Of a stretch of 64,000 bases of DNA, positions 49,190-58,232 are shown piece by piece. Source of the DNA: Aeromonas veronii (lineage in GTDB: Bacteria; Pseudomonadota; Gammaproteobacteria; Enterobacterales; Aeromonadaceae); assembly GCF_040215105.1 (NCBI RefSeq), contig NZ_CP157875.1, forward strand, positions 1,541,501 through 1,605,500, written 5' to 3'. Within the stretch, counting starts at the first letter, position 1; the number at the start of each line of letters is the position of its first letter. The position numbers and the translations under genes are program-made. The notes under the pieces are model-generated. The model made no database searches, was not told the DNA's origin, and saw only the letters and a program-made list of their open reading frames with translations.

Positions 49190-50544
49190 GTGCACCCGAT
49201 TTGCTAACCCATCTGGTCGTTGGCAATAGCGCCCCCGCTTGGCGGGATCCCGATGAAGGCTGGCTCAGCTATGGCGAGCTGGCACAGCGAGTAGAGCGGC
49301 TTGCCGAGACCTACCCGAAGGGGCGCCAGCTCATCTACCTGCCGTTTGTTACCTCAACCCGTCATTTGCTGCATTATCTGCTGGCTCTGCGTGAGGGGCA
49401 TGTGGTGATGCTGGTCGATCCAGCTCAAGATGAGGAGACGCAGCGTGAGCTGTGCGAGCGGTTCGGCGCGAGCCTGGTGGTCACTACGGAAGGCGACCTT
49501 TTACCTCTTGGCAACCCCCCCGCACTGTATGCCGATCTTGCCTTGTTGCTGCCCACCTCTGGCAGCACGGGATCCAGTAAATGGGTTCGACTCTCCCGAG
49601 CCAGCCTCAATGCCAACGCTGCCGCCATCGCCGAGTATCTGGCATTGGACTCTGGGGAGCGGGCGATCACCAGTTTGCCGCTCTACTACTCCTTCGGCAT
49701 GTCGGTGCTCAACAGCCATCTGCTGGTGGGAGCCTCGCTGGTACAGAGTGCGGTCAGCCCGCTCGAGCGCCAGTTTTGGGAAGAGGTCAATATTCATCGG
49801 GTCACCAGCGTGGCCGGAGTCCCATTTACCTTCCAGATGCTGAACCGCTTGCGCTTTGATTGGAACCGTTATCCCAGCCTCATGACCCTGACTCAGGCCG
49901 GTGGGCGCCTCGAGCCAGCCCTGGCAAGCCAGTTCGCCCGTCAGGCCGCGACGCTGGGGCGTCGTTTTTTCGTCATGTATGGCCAGACCGAGGCTGCACC
50001 ACGCATCGCCTGGCTGGGGCACGATGAAGTGCTGGTTGCCCCCGATGCCATTGGCCGTGCCGTGCCGGGAGGGCATCTCACCTTGCGCCCCGAAGCGGGA
50101 CTGCCCGAAGGGGAGGGGGAGCTGGTTTATGACGGTCCCAACGTCATGCTCGGTTATGCCGAAGGCTGGGCTGAGCTGTCGCACGGACGCGAGGTGGAGT
50201 CTCTCTTTACCGGCGATCTGGCTCGTTGCGACGAGGCGGGACGGTTCTATTTGACCGGACGTCTCAATCGCTTCCTGAAGCTCTTTGGCAAGCGGGTGAG
50301 CCTGTCGGATGTTGAGTGTTGGCTGCAGGCGCAGGGCTATCTCTGCGCTGCGACCGGTCGGGATGATCGCCTGCTGGTGGCCATCGAAGGGGAGCCGATG
50401 GCCTGTGACGAACTGCAACGGGAGATTGCCGGCTGGTTAAAGGTCCCCCCTTCCAGCGTGTTGATCCGTGTGCAGCCACTGCCGCGTCGCAGCAACATGA
50501 AAGTCGACTACCCGGCCCTGTTGGCGTTGCTGGAGGCATCATGA
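49186..50544 (+). CDS. AMP-forming acyl ligase
   Basis: This 452-residue member of the AMP-binding (ANL) superfamily activates a carboxylic acid as its adenylate. It shows LLPTSGSTGSSKWVRLS near residue 122 (the phosphate-binding loop), YGQTEAAPRI near residue 265 and TGDLARCDEAGRFYLTGR near residue 345 with the hinge. It is shorter than usual acyl-CoA ligases, like the truncated forms that load ACPs. The only possible start is TTG 49186, coupled to the reductase stop, since ATG and GTG alternatives are out of frame. Substrate unknown. Confidence 0.85.
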   Translation: MSAPDLLTHLVVGNSAPAWRDPDEGWLSYGELAQRVERLAETYPKGRQLIYLPFVTSTRHLLHYLLALREGHVVMLVDPAQDEETQRELCERFGASLVVTTEGDLLPLGNPPALYADLALLLPTSGSTGSSKWVRLSRASLNANAAAIAEYLALDSGERAITSLPLYYSFGMSVLNSHLLVGASLVQSAVSPLERQFWEEVNIHRVTSVAGVPFTFQMLNRLRFDWNRYPSLMTLTQAGGRLEPALASQFARQAATLGRRFFVMYGQTEAAPRIAWLGHDEVLVAPDAIGRAVPGGHLTLRPEAGLPEGEGELVYDGPNVMLGYAEGWAELSHGREVESLFTGDLARCDEAGRFYLTGRLNRFLKLFGKRVSLSDVECWLQAQGYLCAATGRDDRLLVAIEGEPMACDELQREIAGWLKVPPSSVLIRVQPLPRRSNMKVDYPALLALLEAS

Positions 50545-51596
50545 ACGCATTACTGGATGCTTCAATATTTGGCCTGGCGCAACGAGAGAAGTCGGCTCTG
50601 CTGCTGACGCGTCTCAATGAGCTGACTGCTCGCCATCAGCAGGCTTGCCCCGCATACGCCAACGTCTTGTCGGCGTTTGGTTGGGGACAAGCCATCTCTT
50701 ACGCCGAGCTGCCCTATCTCGCCGCCCGCCTGTTCAAACTGGCAAGGTGGAAAAGCGTACCGGAGGATGAGGTGTTCAAGGTACTTACCTCATCGGGCAC
50801 CACGGGGACTGCGTCACAGATTGTGCTGGACAGAGAGACCGCTGCCCTGCAAAGCAAGGTGCTGGTGAAAATCCTGCAGGAGTTTGTCGGTAAACAGCGC
50901 CTGCCCATGCTGCTGGTGGAACAACCCGCGCTCATCCAGAATCGAAGCGGGTTTTCGGCACGTGGCGCCGGTGCACTTGGACTCTCTTTCCTTGGGCGTG
51001 ACCACACTTATGCCCTTGATGAACAGATGCGTCCCAATTGGCCTGTGATCGAAGCCTTCTGCGAGAAATATGCCGGTCAGCCCGTACTGCTGTTTGGCTT
51101 CACCTTTATGGTATGGCAGTGCTTGTTGGAGCCGCTACGCGAGCGTGGACTGCAGTTGCCACTGGAGCAGGGCATCTTGTTCCACAGCGGTGGCTGGAAA
51201 AAATTGCAGCACCTGGCGGTGGACAATCCCGCTTTCAAGGCCCGTTGCCGCGAACAGCTGGGACTGAGCCGAGCTCACAACTTTTATGGGATGGTGGAGC
51301 AGGTAGGCTCTATCTTCGTCGAGTGTGAGCAGGGGCATCTCCATGCCCCCGTCTTTGCCGATTTGCTGGTGCGTGACCCGTTGACCCATCAACCGCTGGC
51401 AATAGGCCAACCAGGCTTGCTGCAGGTGCTTTCAGCCATACCGGGCAGTTATCCCGGTCACAGCCTGCTGACCGAGGATCTCGGCGTGCTGCTGGGGGAA
51501 GATGATTGCCCCTGTGGCCGCCATGGCCGTTATTTTCAGGTATTGGGGCGCCAGGCTGGCGCCGAGGTGAGGGGATGCAGCGACACCTTCCAATGA
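50541..51596 (+). CDS. LuxE-like acyl-protein synthetase
   Basis: This 351-residue protein matches the LuxE/acyl-protein synthetase family, which activates a fatty acid and hands it to the LuxC reductase. It shows FKVLTSSGTTGTASQIVLD near residue 75 (adenylate-forming loop) and CPCGRHGRYFQVLGRQAGAEVRG at the C-terminus. It overlaps both neighbours by 4 bp. No luxA, luxB or luxD is present, so it does not serve bioluminescence; it belongs to a sugar-modifying acyl pathway by context. Confidence 0.85.
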   Translation: MNALLDASIFGLAQREKSALLLTRLNELTARHQQACPAYANVLSAFGWGQAISYAELPYLAARLFKLARWKSVPEDEVFKVLTSSGTTGTASQIVLDRETAALQSKVLVKILQEFVGKQRLPMLLVEQPALIQNRSGFSARGAGALGLSFLGRDHTYALDEQMRPNWPVIEAFCEKYAGQPVLLFGFTFMVWQCLLEPLRERGLQLPLEQGILFHSGGWKKLQHLAVDNPAFKARCREQLGLSRAHNFYGMVEQVGSIFVECEQGHLHAPVFADLLVRDPLTHQPLAIGQPGLLQVLSAIPGSYPGHSLLTEDLGVLLGEDDCPCGRHGRYFQVLGRQAGAEVRGCSDTFQ

Positions 51597-52780
51597 TCCC
51601 GCCCGGGAGAATAACCGGGCTCTGGCAGGCGGGGCCGGCCGTCAGCTTCGTGGCACCGACGGGGAGCTGGCAGACGTTTTGCCCGCAGCCACTCTCCTGT
51701 TTTGCTCCCGTCATCTGCGATTTCGTGGCGGCGCTGTCAGCCCGATTGCAGCAGGAGGGGCGTCGCCATCCCGACCTGGCCGCGTTCGGTTTCTGGTTGC
51801 GACCACGCCAGCTGGCCAGAGAGAGCCTGCGACTGCAGGGAAGGGGAGCGATGGGGGTCACGTTTCATCTGGTACCCTCCAACGTGCCGACGGTGGCTTT
51901 CTACTCCTGGCTGGTGGCTCTGCTGATGGGCAACCCCTGCGTGGTGCGGCTGTCGTCACGCCGCGATCCGCAGCAGGAGGCCATGCTGGCGATCCTCAAC
52001 GAACTGTTCAGCCTCGGTGAATGGCAAGAGATCGCCGCCCGTACCCGCTTCATTCGCTATGACCACGACGAGGGCATCACCGCCTGGCTGTCGGCGCGCT
52101 GCCGGCTGCGCATCATCTGGGGCGGCGACGAGACCATTCGCCAGGTGCGGGCCATTCCCCTGGCACCAATGGCGCAGGAAGTGGTATTTCCAGATCGCCG
52201 CTCGATGGCGGTGCTCGACAGCCGCTGGCTGGCCGGACTGGATCCGCAAGAGTGGCAACGGACGCTGGATGCCTTGCAGCAGGACAGCACCCGTTTCAAC
52301 CAGCAGGCCTGCGCCTCGCCGACCACCCTCTGCTGGCTGGGTGAACCCGACGAGGGACTGCGCCGGCGCTTGCTGGAAGCCCTGTTTGCTCCCTTTGCCG
52401 CCGATCCCGCCCTGGCGATGGAGAGGCTCATCCACAGTCAACAAAATGCCGCCGAGCAGGGGGGAATGAAGGTGACCAGCTTGCCCGGCGTCACCTTATT
52501 GACTCCGACCAGCACGCTGCGGCTCGCACACGTCGGAGGAGGTACAGTTGCCGAATTTGTGGCCGATACCCTGAATGAGCTGCTGGCACAGCCCTGGGAC
52601 ATGCAGACCTGCGTCTGGGTCGGCGGTGACAGGGCCGGGGTCGAAGCGGTGCTGCCGACTGCCCCCACCTGCCGGATTGACCGGGTGGTGGCGCCAGGAC
52701 AGGCGCTCGCATTCGAATGGCACTGGGATGGTATCGACATGCTGCAACTGTGCAGCCGTGGCCTCAGCCGACGCGAATAA
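51593..52780 (+). CDS. LuxC-like acyl-CoA/acyl-protein reductase
   Basis: This 395-residue protein resembles LuxC, which reduces an activated acyl group to an aldehyde with NADPH. The aldehyde-dehydrogenase-like active Cys lies in RFNQQACASPTTLCW near residue 240. Nucleotide-binding residues around FHLVPSNVPTVAFYSW near residue 95 are typical. I favour ATG 51593, which overlaps the LuxE stop as ATGA; ATG 51575 with GAGGTGAGGGG is also possible and adds six residues. It ends the coupled operon; a sigma-54-like promoter for the next gene follows after 50 bp. Confidence 0.85.
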   Translation: MIPPGRITGLWQAGPAVSFVAPTGSWQTFCPQPLSCFAPVICDFVAALSARLQQEGRRHPDLAAFGFWLRPRQLARESLRLQGRGAMGVTFHLVPSNVPTVAFYSWLVALLMGNPCVVRLSSRRDPQQEAMLAILNELFSLGEWQEIAARTRFIRYDHDEGITAWLSARCRLRIIWGGDETIRQVRAIPLAPMAQEVVFPDRRSMAVLDSRWLAGLDPQEWQRTLDALQQDSTRFNQQACASPTTLCWLGEPDEGLRRRLLEALFAPFAADPALAMERLIHSQQNAAEQGGMKVTSLPGVTLLTPTSTLRLAHVGGGTVAEFVADTLNELLAQPWDMQTCVWVGGDRAGVEAVLPTAPTCRIDRVVAPGQALAFEWHWDGIDMLQLCSRGLSRRE

Positions 52781-52829
52781 TCGGGTATGGTTCACATAAA
52801 TCCTGTAGCTTCAATGGATTAGCTTGTCC

Positions 52830-52846
52830 AGGCATAGCTTTTGCAT
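52830..52846 (+). promoter_or_regulatory. sigma-54 type promoter
   Basis: AGGCATAGCTTTTGCAT has GG and GC separated by 10 bases and matches TGGCAYR-N4-TTGCW at nearly every position. It lies about 100 bp before the GT2 gene at 52949. Polar flagellar genes of Aeromonas and Vibrio use sigma-54, so the glycan cluster may be co-regulated with them. Confidence 0.6.
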
Positions 52847-52948
52847 TAAATCTGACAGAGAGGGGAAGGGTTGACAGGGGCCGTGCAGTAGCCTTGCCCA
52901 TTTTTTCTCATCCGCTTCTTTTCTATTCATTTTTCCTTGGATTTACCT

Positions 52949-53920
52949 ATGAAAGTCAGCGTATTGGTGCCCGTCTACAACTTGGCGCGCTTCATCGAAC
53001 CCTGCCTGCTCAGCCTGCTTGAACAGCAAACTGATTTCGAGTTCGAGGTGATCGCCATCGATGATGGCTCGAGTGATGACTCCTGGTCCATCATGCAGCG
53101 GCTGGCACGTCAGTGGCCGGGGCTGCGGGCCCTGCAAAATGAACAGAACATGGGGCTGGCCAGAACCCAGAAGCGGCTGCTTGCCGAAGCGCAAGGGGCT
53201 TACCTTGCCTATGTGGATGGAGACGACCTGGCCTTGCCGGGCAAGCTGCAGCGTCAGGTTGACTATCTGGACACACACCCCGGCTGCACGCTTTGTTACC
53301 ATGAAGCGGAGATGTTTGACGATGAGACCGATGAGCGCATCAAGCTCTTCACCCGCGATTACTACAACGCCCATTACCTCGGACCCGTGATGACGCGGGA
53401 GGCGCTGATCCGCTTTGGGGTCTTCGTCAATGCCAGCTCCATCATGTTCCACCGCTATGACGGCATGGCTGATGCCATCGATGAAGGGTGCAAGATCATC
53501 CTTGATTACCCCTGGCACATCCTGAATCTCTCCCTCAACCCAGGGACTCTGGATTTCATTCCCGAGCCGCTGGGGCGTTACCGTTTTCATACTCAGAGCT
53601 TTGGTGGGCAGACCCGCAAGTCGGCAGAACGCCGTGAGCAGTCGCTGCACGATCTGCTGCGCGCCTGTGACAATGCCGCTATGTTCGATGCTGATCCCGT
53701 GATCATTGCCCAGGGACGTGCCCATCACTACTATTCCGCCGCGCTCTATTTTCTGCGCCAGGATGACGTCGTACGCTTCACGCAGCTTATCGAGCAGTCT
53801 GCCGCGGAGGTCGCGAAATTGGCGCCGGGTTGGTTCTTCGATGAGCGGCATCAACTGGCATGGACTCATCGGGCCCACCCATCCCAAGTTATGCAACAAC
53901 TGTTTGGAGAGGCGGCGTGA
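52949..53920 (+). CDS. GT2-family glycosyltransferase
   Basis: This 323-residue cytoplasmic GT-A transferase has the family-2 opening VSVLVPVYNLARFIEPCLLSL, FEVIAIDDGSSDDS near residue 35 and the DXD-type YVDGDDLALP near residue 88. It starts at ATG 52949 (MKVSVLV) and overlaps the mutase gene by 4 bp. It probably transfers a sugar in flagellar or surface glycan assembly; donor and acceptor are unknown. Confidence 0.9.
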   Translation: MKVSVLVPVYNLARFIEPCLLSLLEQQTDFEFEVIAIDDGSSDDSWSIMQRLARQWPGLRALQNEQNMGLARTQKRLLAEAQGAYLAYVDGDDLALPGKLQRQVDYLDTHPGCTLCYHEAEMFDDETDERIKLFTRDYYNAHYLGPVMTREALIRFGVFVNASSIMFHRYDGMADAIDEGCKIILDYPWHILNLSLNPGTLDFIPEPLGRYRFHTQSFGGQTRKSAERREQSLHDLLRACDNAAMFDADPVIIAQGRAHHYYSAALYFLRQDDVVRFTQLIEQSAAEVAKLAPGWFFDERHQLAWTHRAHPSQVMQQLFGEAA

Positions 53921-55077
53921 ACTATCAAGCAATCGTTATCGGCGCCGGACTCTCCGGAGCTGTCATGGCTGAGCGAATGGCCAGCCAGCTTGGCTGGAAG
54001 GTGCTGGTGCTGGAGCAGCGCGATCATATCGGCGGTAACTGTTTCGACGAGCAGGACGAGCACGGCGTGCTGATCCATCGTTATGGGCCGCACCTCTTCC
54101 ATACCGACAGCAAGGTGGTGTGGGATTACCTGTCGCAGTTTACCGAATGGTTGCCATACGAACATCGTGTGTTGTCACGTATCGACGGGCAATTGGTGCC
54201 TATCCCGTTCAACCTGACCAGCATCGAGCGATGTTTCCCCGCCGATAAAGCCAGCGCCATGATCGAGACCCTTCGCACCCGGTTTGGTGACGGTGCCAGA
54301 GTACCGATCCTGGAGCTGCGAAAAGAACAGCATCCCCTGTTGGGTGAGCTGGCCGATTTCATCTATCAGAAAGCCTTCGTCAATTACACCAGCAAACAGT
54401 GGGGTGTGGCGCCAGACGAGATTTCTCCCGAGGTGACGGCGCGGGTGCCCGTGGTGGTCAGTCGGGATGATCGCTATTTCACCGATCCCTGGCAGGCGAT
54501 GCCAGCCGATGGCTATACCGCCATGTTTGAGCGCATGCTTGCTAACCCGCTGATTGAGGTGAGGTTGTCTACTCCCATGGCGCAGCGTGTCAGACTGGAC
54601 TGGCGGTTGAAGCAGGTTCTCTTGGATGAGGAGCCCTTTGATGGTCCCTTGATATATACCGGTATGCTGGACCAGCTGATGCCTGAAGAGGGGGAAAACC
54701 TGCCATATCGTTCGCTACGTTTCGAGCATCGCCATCTGACGCAGGAACAATTTCAACCGGCCACTACCGTCAATTATCCGAATGAAGAAGCCTTCACGCG
54801 GATCACCGAGTTCAAGCATTTCAGTGGGCAGGTGCATCCCGGTACCAGCATCGTATACGAATATCCCTGTGACTATCAGCCAAAACAGGGACTTGAGCCT
54901 TATTACCCGCTCTTTACAGACACGGCCAAGCAGCATTATCAAGCTTATCGTGATGAGTTAATCCAGTTCCCACAGTTGATTTCCCTGGGTCGCCTCGCTG
55001 AATACCGTTATTTTGATATGGATGATGCTGTTGATAATGTATTGAGACGTTTCACTCAAGTGGCGATGACATACTAA
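53917..55077 (+). CDS. glf: UDP-galactopyranose mutase
   Basis: This 386-residue flavoenzyme converts UDP-galactopyranose to UDP-galactofuranose. It shows the FAD motif VIGAGLSGAVMAERMA, HIGGNCFDE near residue 42, HRYGPHLFHT near residue 57 and TSKQWG near residue 155. It starts at GTG 53917, with GGAGAGG upstream and GTGA overlap with the preceding stop. The following GT2 has a GlfT-like motif, so a galactofuranose-containing glycan is likely. The match to Glf is strong over full length. Confidence 0.96.
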   Translation: MNYQAIVIGAGLSGAVMAERMASQLGWKVLVLEQRDHIGGNCFDEQDEHGVLIHRYGPHLFHTDSKVVWDYLSQFTEWLPYEHRVLSRIDGQLVPIPFNLTSIERCFPADKASAMIETLRTRFGDGARVPILELRKEQHPLLGELADFIYQKAFVNYTSKQWGVAPDEISPEVTARVPVVVSRDDRYFTDPWQAMPADGYTAMFERMLANPLIEVRLSTPMAQRVRLDWRLKQVLLDEEPFDGPLIYTGMLDQLMPEEGENLPYRSLRFEHRHLTQEQFQPATTVNYPNEEAFTRITEFKHFSGQVHPGTSIVYEYPCDYQPKQGLEPYYPLFTDTAKQHYQAYRDELIQFPQLISLGRLAEYRYFDMDDAVDNVLRRFTQVAMTY

Positions 55078-55119
55078 CTGTTGGCAGTTGATACAAAATA
55101 TTAGCTAGCGAGTAATGAA

Positions 55120-56484
55120 ATGAAACCAATATGCGTGGTTATTTGCAATTTCAATAAACAAGATTACGTACTCGGAGCCATTGAGTCGGTACTAAAAACA
55201 GCAGACCAGTTGGCGGATGTTTTGGTTGTAGACAACGCGTCAACAGATGACTCAGCAGCATTGATTCGTCAGCTCTATCCTAATATTAGGCTTGATGTAT
55301 TAAAAGAAAACATTGGTGGATCTGGGGGATTTGCTCATGGCATGCATCAAGCACAACAAATGGGGTATCGTTATATTACATTGCTGGATAATGATGCTGT
55401 AGTACTACCAAACACCTTAGCTGGGATGATGGATTTACTGGCGAACCACAGCGATATAGGTGTGGTTGGACCAGCAGTATGCAAGATGGATAATCCGGAG
55501 GTCGTACAGGAGGTTGGTGCTAACGTTTCTTTGAAGGATGCTACTTTTAGTTTTCACCTTAATTTTGCAGGTGAATCTTATGCTTCGATAGCAATGGAAC
55601 TGGTAGATTGTGATTATGTGCCCGCTTGTTGCCTGATGACAAAGGCGGAAATTATCCAACAGATTGGGGGATTTGATGAGGATTTTTTCCTTTATTGGGA
55701 TGACATCGATTGGTGTGTTCGAGTCAAAGATGCCGGTTGGCGTGTAGTCGCACAACCACGACTACAGGCTTTGCACAAGGGAGGTGGGGCCAATGCAACG
55801 AATACATTGCCTCGCTACTACTACTGGCGTAACAAACTACGCTTCTTCGCAAAACATCCCGTTCGTTACCCTCCGCATCAGGTTCAGCACTATGTACAAC
55901 GTAGCTTGGCGAGAAGTATCACTTTCCAGCATTTGAACGCTATGGACGAATTGCTTGTTGCCATGCAACGTGGGTTACAAGATGCCGCTACCGGCATCGG
56001 TGGGCGTTATCAGGGCGGAGCCTTTCCGGATCGCGGTAGTGGCAAGAAAAAGCTGCTTCACACGATGATACCGCCCGGGGTTTATTTGTTAGATACACGC
56101 GCCGTGGCAAACGCTGATATGTCCGCAGCAAGAAAGCACAATAGCCTGTGCCGTTTCATCGTCAGTTGTGGCCAATTTAGTGTAGATAGTCACAGTTTTA
56201 TGCTAGATCCGGCATTGTATGAGGCCTTGTCGAAGAGCATTCGAGAGTGGCCAGAATGCGTCACTACAGTCCCACTGTCTGAGTTGCCCAATGTAACCCA
56301 TCTGGTCGTGGTTCCTCACCTGTTTGATATTACTTCAACCGAGGTAGCACATGATGAGCTGCTAACCGACCTGTTCTGGAATTTGTTACCACAGACTGTC
56401 GACGGGGCGACTGCCTTGAAGATGGCCACAGTGTTGGAGTCGTCGCGTCAGTCAGTCGATGCATTTTTTGCTGTGGAGGCATGA
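55120..56484 (+). CDS. GT2 transferase, galactofuranosyltransferase-like
   Basis: This 454-residue GT2 enzyme has VVICNFNKQDYVLGAIESVL, VVDNASTDDS, ENIGGSGGFAHGM near residue 65, LLDNDAVV near residue 90 (DXD) and FDEDFFLYWDDIDWCVR near residue 185. The GGSGGF pattern is typical of GlfT2-like galactofuranosyltransferases, and glf is the adjacent gene. An additional C-terminal part of about 150 residues is unrecognised. It overlaps the next gene by 4 bp. Confidence 0.87.
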   Translation: MKPICVVICNFNKQDYVLGAIESVLKTADQLADVLVVDNASTDDSAALIRQLYPNIRLDVLKENIGGSGGFAHGMHQAQQMGYRYITLLDNDAVVLPNTLAGMMDLLANHSDIGVVGPAVCKMDNPEVVQEVGANVSLKDATFSFHLNFAGESYASIAMELVDCDYVPACCLMTKAEIIQQIGGFDEDFFLYWDDIDWCVRVKDAGWRVVAQPRLQALHKGGGANATNTLPRYYYWRNKLRFFAKHPVRYPPHQVQHYVQRSLARSITFQHLNAMDELLVAMQRGLQDAATGIGGRYQGGAFPDRGSGKKKLLHTMIPPGVYLLDTRAVANADMSAARKHNSLCRFIVSCGQFSVDSHSFMLDPALYEALSKSIREWPECVTTVPLSELPNVTHLVVVPHLFDITSTEVAHDELLTDLFWNLLPQTVDGATALKMATVLESSRQSVDAFFAVEA

Positions 56485-57650
56485 TGAATACAATAGGGTT
56501 ATACGGGTCCATACTGACGGTTTATAACGTGAACCTTAAAACGCGTGGTCACATGGGTGTTATGCGAAAAGTGTTGGCTCAGGCACAGGGATTTAGTCTG
56601 AACCACAAACAGGTTCATATGGTCTGTGGTGATGGCCCTAACATTGTGCGACTGGTGTTCGAAGAGGGTCGAGAAGTTCAGCGCGAGATCATCACTGCAA
56701 CTGTGGTGCCTGGAGATTTCTTTGTACATGTCGCGGTATGGATTGCTGGGCAACAGGCGATGGCACGCTCGTTCGAATGGGCCTACGTCCGCTATAACCC
56801 GATGCATAACGACGAGTTAGTGCAATTGGCTCGCCAATTACGTGATGTGGAAGTTCCCTTGTTCATCGAGATGTACACACTGGAATATCAGAATGAATTG
56901 CCAGCACTAGTGGCCAAGGCGGATCAGGCATTTTTTCTGCAACTGGCACCGCTTGTGGCTGGATTCTTTACCCCCAGTCAAGTGGCGGAGAGATCCACCT
57001 TGCAAGGCAGACCCATTCGCAAGATGGGTAACGGGGCGACCTGGATTGAACCTCAAGCGCCAGAGCCCAAGCTGGATATCCGCAAAGCTTTCCATCTGTT
57101 GGGGGTTGGCTATCTAGCACGCTGGCATGGGTATGACCGTCTGTTCCCACTGATACCTGACTTCGTTAAAGCCTACCCGAATGTCGATCTGCGATTGTTC
57201 CTTGTGGGTCAGGGGCCGGCATCCGAACAATTAGCGCAACAGGCTCAGGAATTGGGTGTTGCCGACTATGTGACATTTACCGGTGCACTGGATCCGCAGT
57301 GTCTAGCCAATCGTTATTCTGGTGTGCATTTGGGCATCGGGACCTTAGGTTGCCATCGTACCGGAATTACTTATGCAGAAGCGCTAAAACATCGTGAATT
57401 CATGTTTTATGGTCTGCCATTTATTTACAGTCTTCAGGACAGTTTTAGTGATGACCAACTGGAAGGTGTCTGGCGCCAGCCAACTGATGAAAGTCCAATA
57501 AATCTTATTACCATTTATGAGAAATATCTAGATCTGCCTCAAGTGGATTTATTTTATGGATTGATGAAATATGCCAAGTCTCATTTTACTTGGCAGATGA
57601 AAACTAAAAATATCATGACTGAAATTCAGAAACAGTTGAGAGTAAGTTAA
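56481..57650 (+). CDS. GT4-like glycosyltransferase
   Basis: This 389-residue GT-B type transferase has a Rossmann-like C-terminal half with LLGVGYLARWHGYDRLFPLI near residue 208, RLFLVGQGPASEQL near residue 240 and GTLGCHRTGITYAEALKHREFM near residue 290, the last being a GT4-like donor-binding site. The start overlaps the preceding stop (ATGA). It closes the higher-GC part of the cluster; sequence turns AT-rich at once after the stop. Confidence 0.85.
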   Translation: MMNTIGLYGSILTVYNVNLKTRGHMGVMRKVLAQAQGFSLNHKQVHMVCGDGPNIVRLVFEEGREVQREIITATVVPGDFFVHVAVWIAGQQAMARSFEWAYVRYNPMHNDELVQLARQLRDVEVPLFIEMYTLEYQNELPALVAKADQAFFLQLAPLVAGFFTPSQVAERSTLQGRPIRKMGNGATWIEPQAPEPKLDIRKAFHLLGVGYLARWHGYDRLFPLIPDFVKAYPNVDLRLFLVGQGPASEQLAQQAQELGVADYVTFTGALDPQCLANRYSGVHLGIGTLGCHRTGITYAEALKHREFMFYGLPFIYSLQDSFSDDQLEGVWRQPTDESPINLITIYEKYLDLPQVDLFYGLMKYAKSHFTWQMKTKNIMTEIQKQLRVS

Positions 57651-58232
57651 TTAATAGAAATACACCCATCAAGCTAAACTGTTTAGTTATATAAACCGTC
57701 CTAATGATATAGGTGAAATTGGTCAGATTGTTTACATTCAAGAGTAACTGTGCCCGCTCACCATTGAGTCTGAATATCAGGATGATAGATTAGTCGCTGC
57801 CAAATTATTTCCATTCTATGAGACCTAATGAATCAGGGGCCTGAAGGACTAGGTTGATAATGAATATATAGTCTGGTGGAGATGACACATAATTATCAGC
57901 ACCAAGTTTTACCGACATACCTTCCTATCTTGATGGAATGTTTTGTGCCGTGTTATACTATTACCATAAAAATGAGAAATATTACTTCTCAAGTAAAATA
58001 AAGGTACTTTTTGCCGATGATTTTTTCCAGATACACTGGGTCCACAAGCGCTTTCTTGATTTATTGATAAGGACTGTTTAGTCGGTTGTATTGGATCTTT
58101 TAAAGAGTAAATGTATTACTTTTTTATATACAGCTAGTCGATGGATATAATATTTTAATTTCATATATGGAAAGTTATTTCATTAGTGTGAAATCCTCAG
58201 GCTGTTAGAGGTAAGGGGTAGTAAGGACTTTT
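57651..58232 (+). other. 582-bp AT-rich gap with a probable gene remnant
   Basis: This gap is markedly AT-rich and without an intact gene. It marks the boundary between two glycan blocks of different base composition. A 62-codon open stretch without start lies within it (separate entry). I see no terminator, tRNA or insertion sequence end. Confidence 0.6.
57893..58081 (+). pseudogene. remnant of an unidentified coding sequence
   Basis: An open frame of 62 codons without start codon reads FCAVLYYYHKNEKYYFSS and then KVLFADDFFQIHWVHKRFLDLL before a TAG. Its hydrophobic-charged alternation looks like real protein rather than random AT-rich DNA, but both ends are broken. It may be what is left of a glycan gene displaced when the flanking block arrived. 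Confidence 0.35.

Noticed and set aside
50541..52780. Bioluminescence operon
   Set aside because: LuxE-like and LuxC-like genes are present, but luxA, luxB and luxD are absent, and the neighbours are glycosylation genes.
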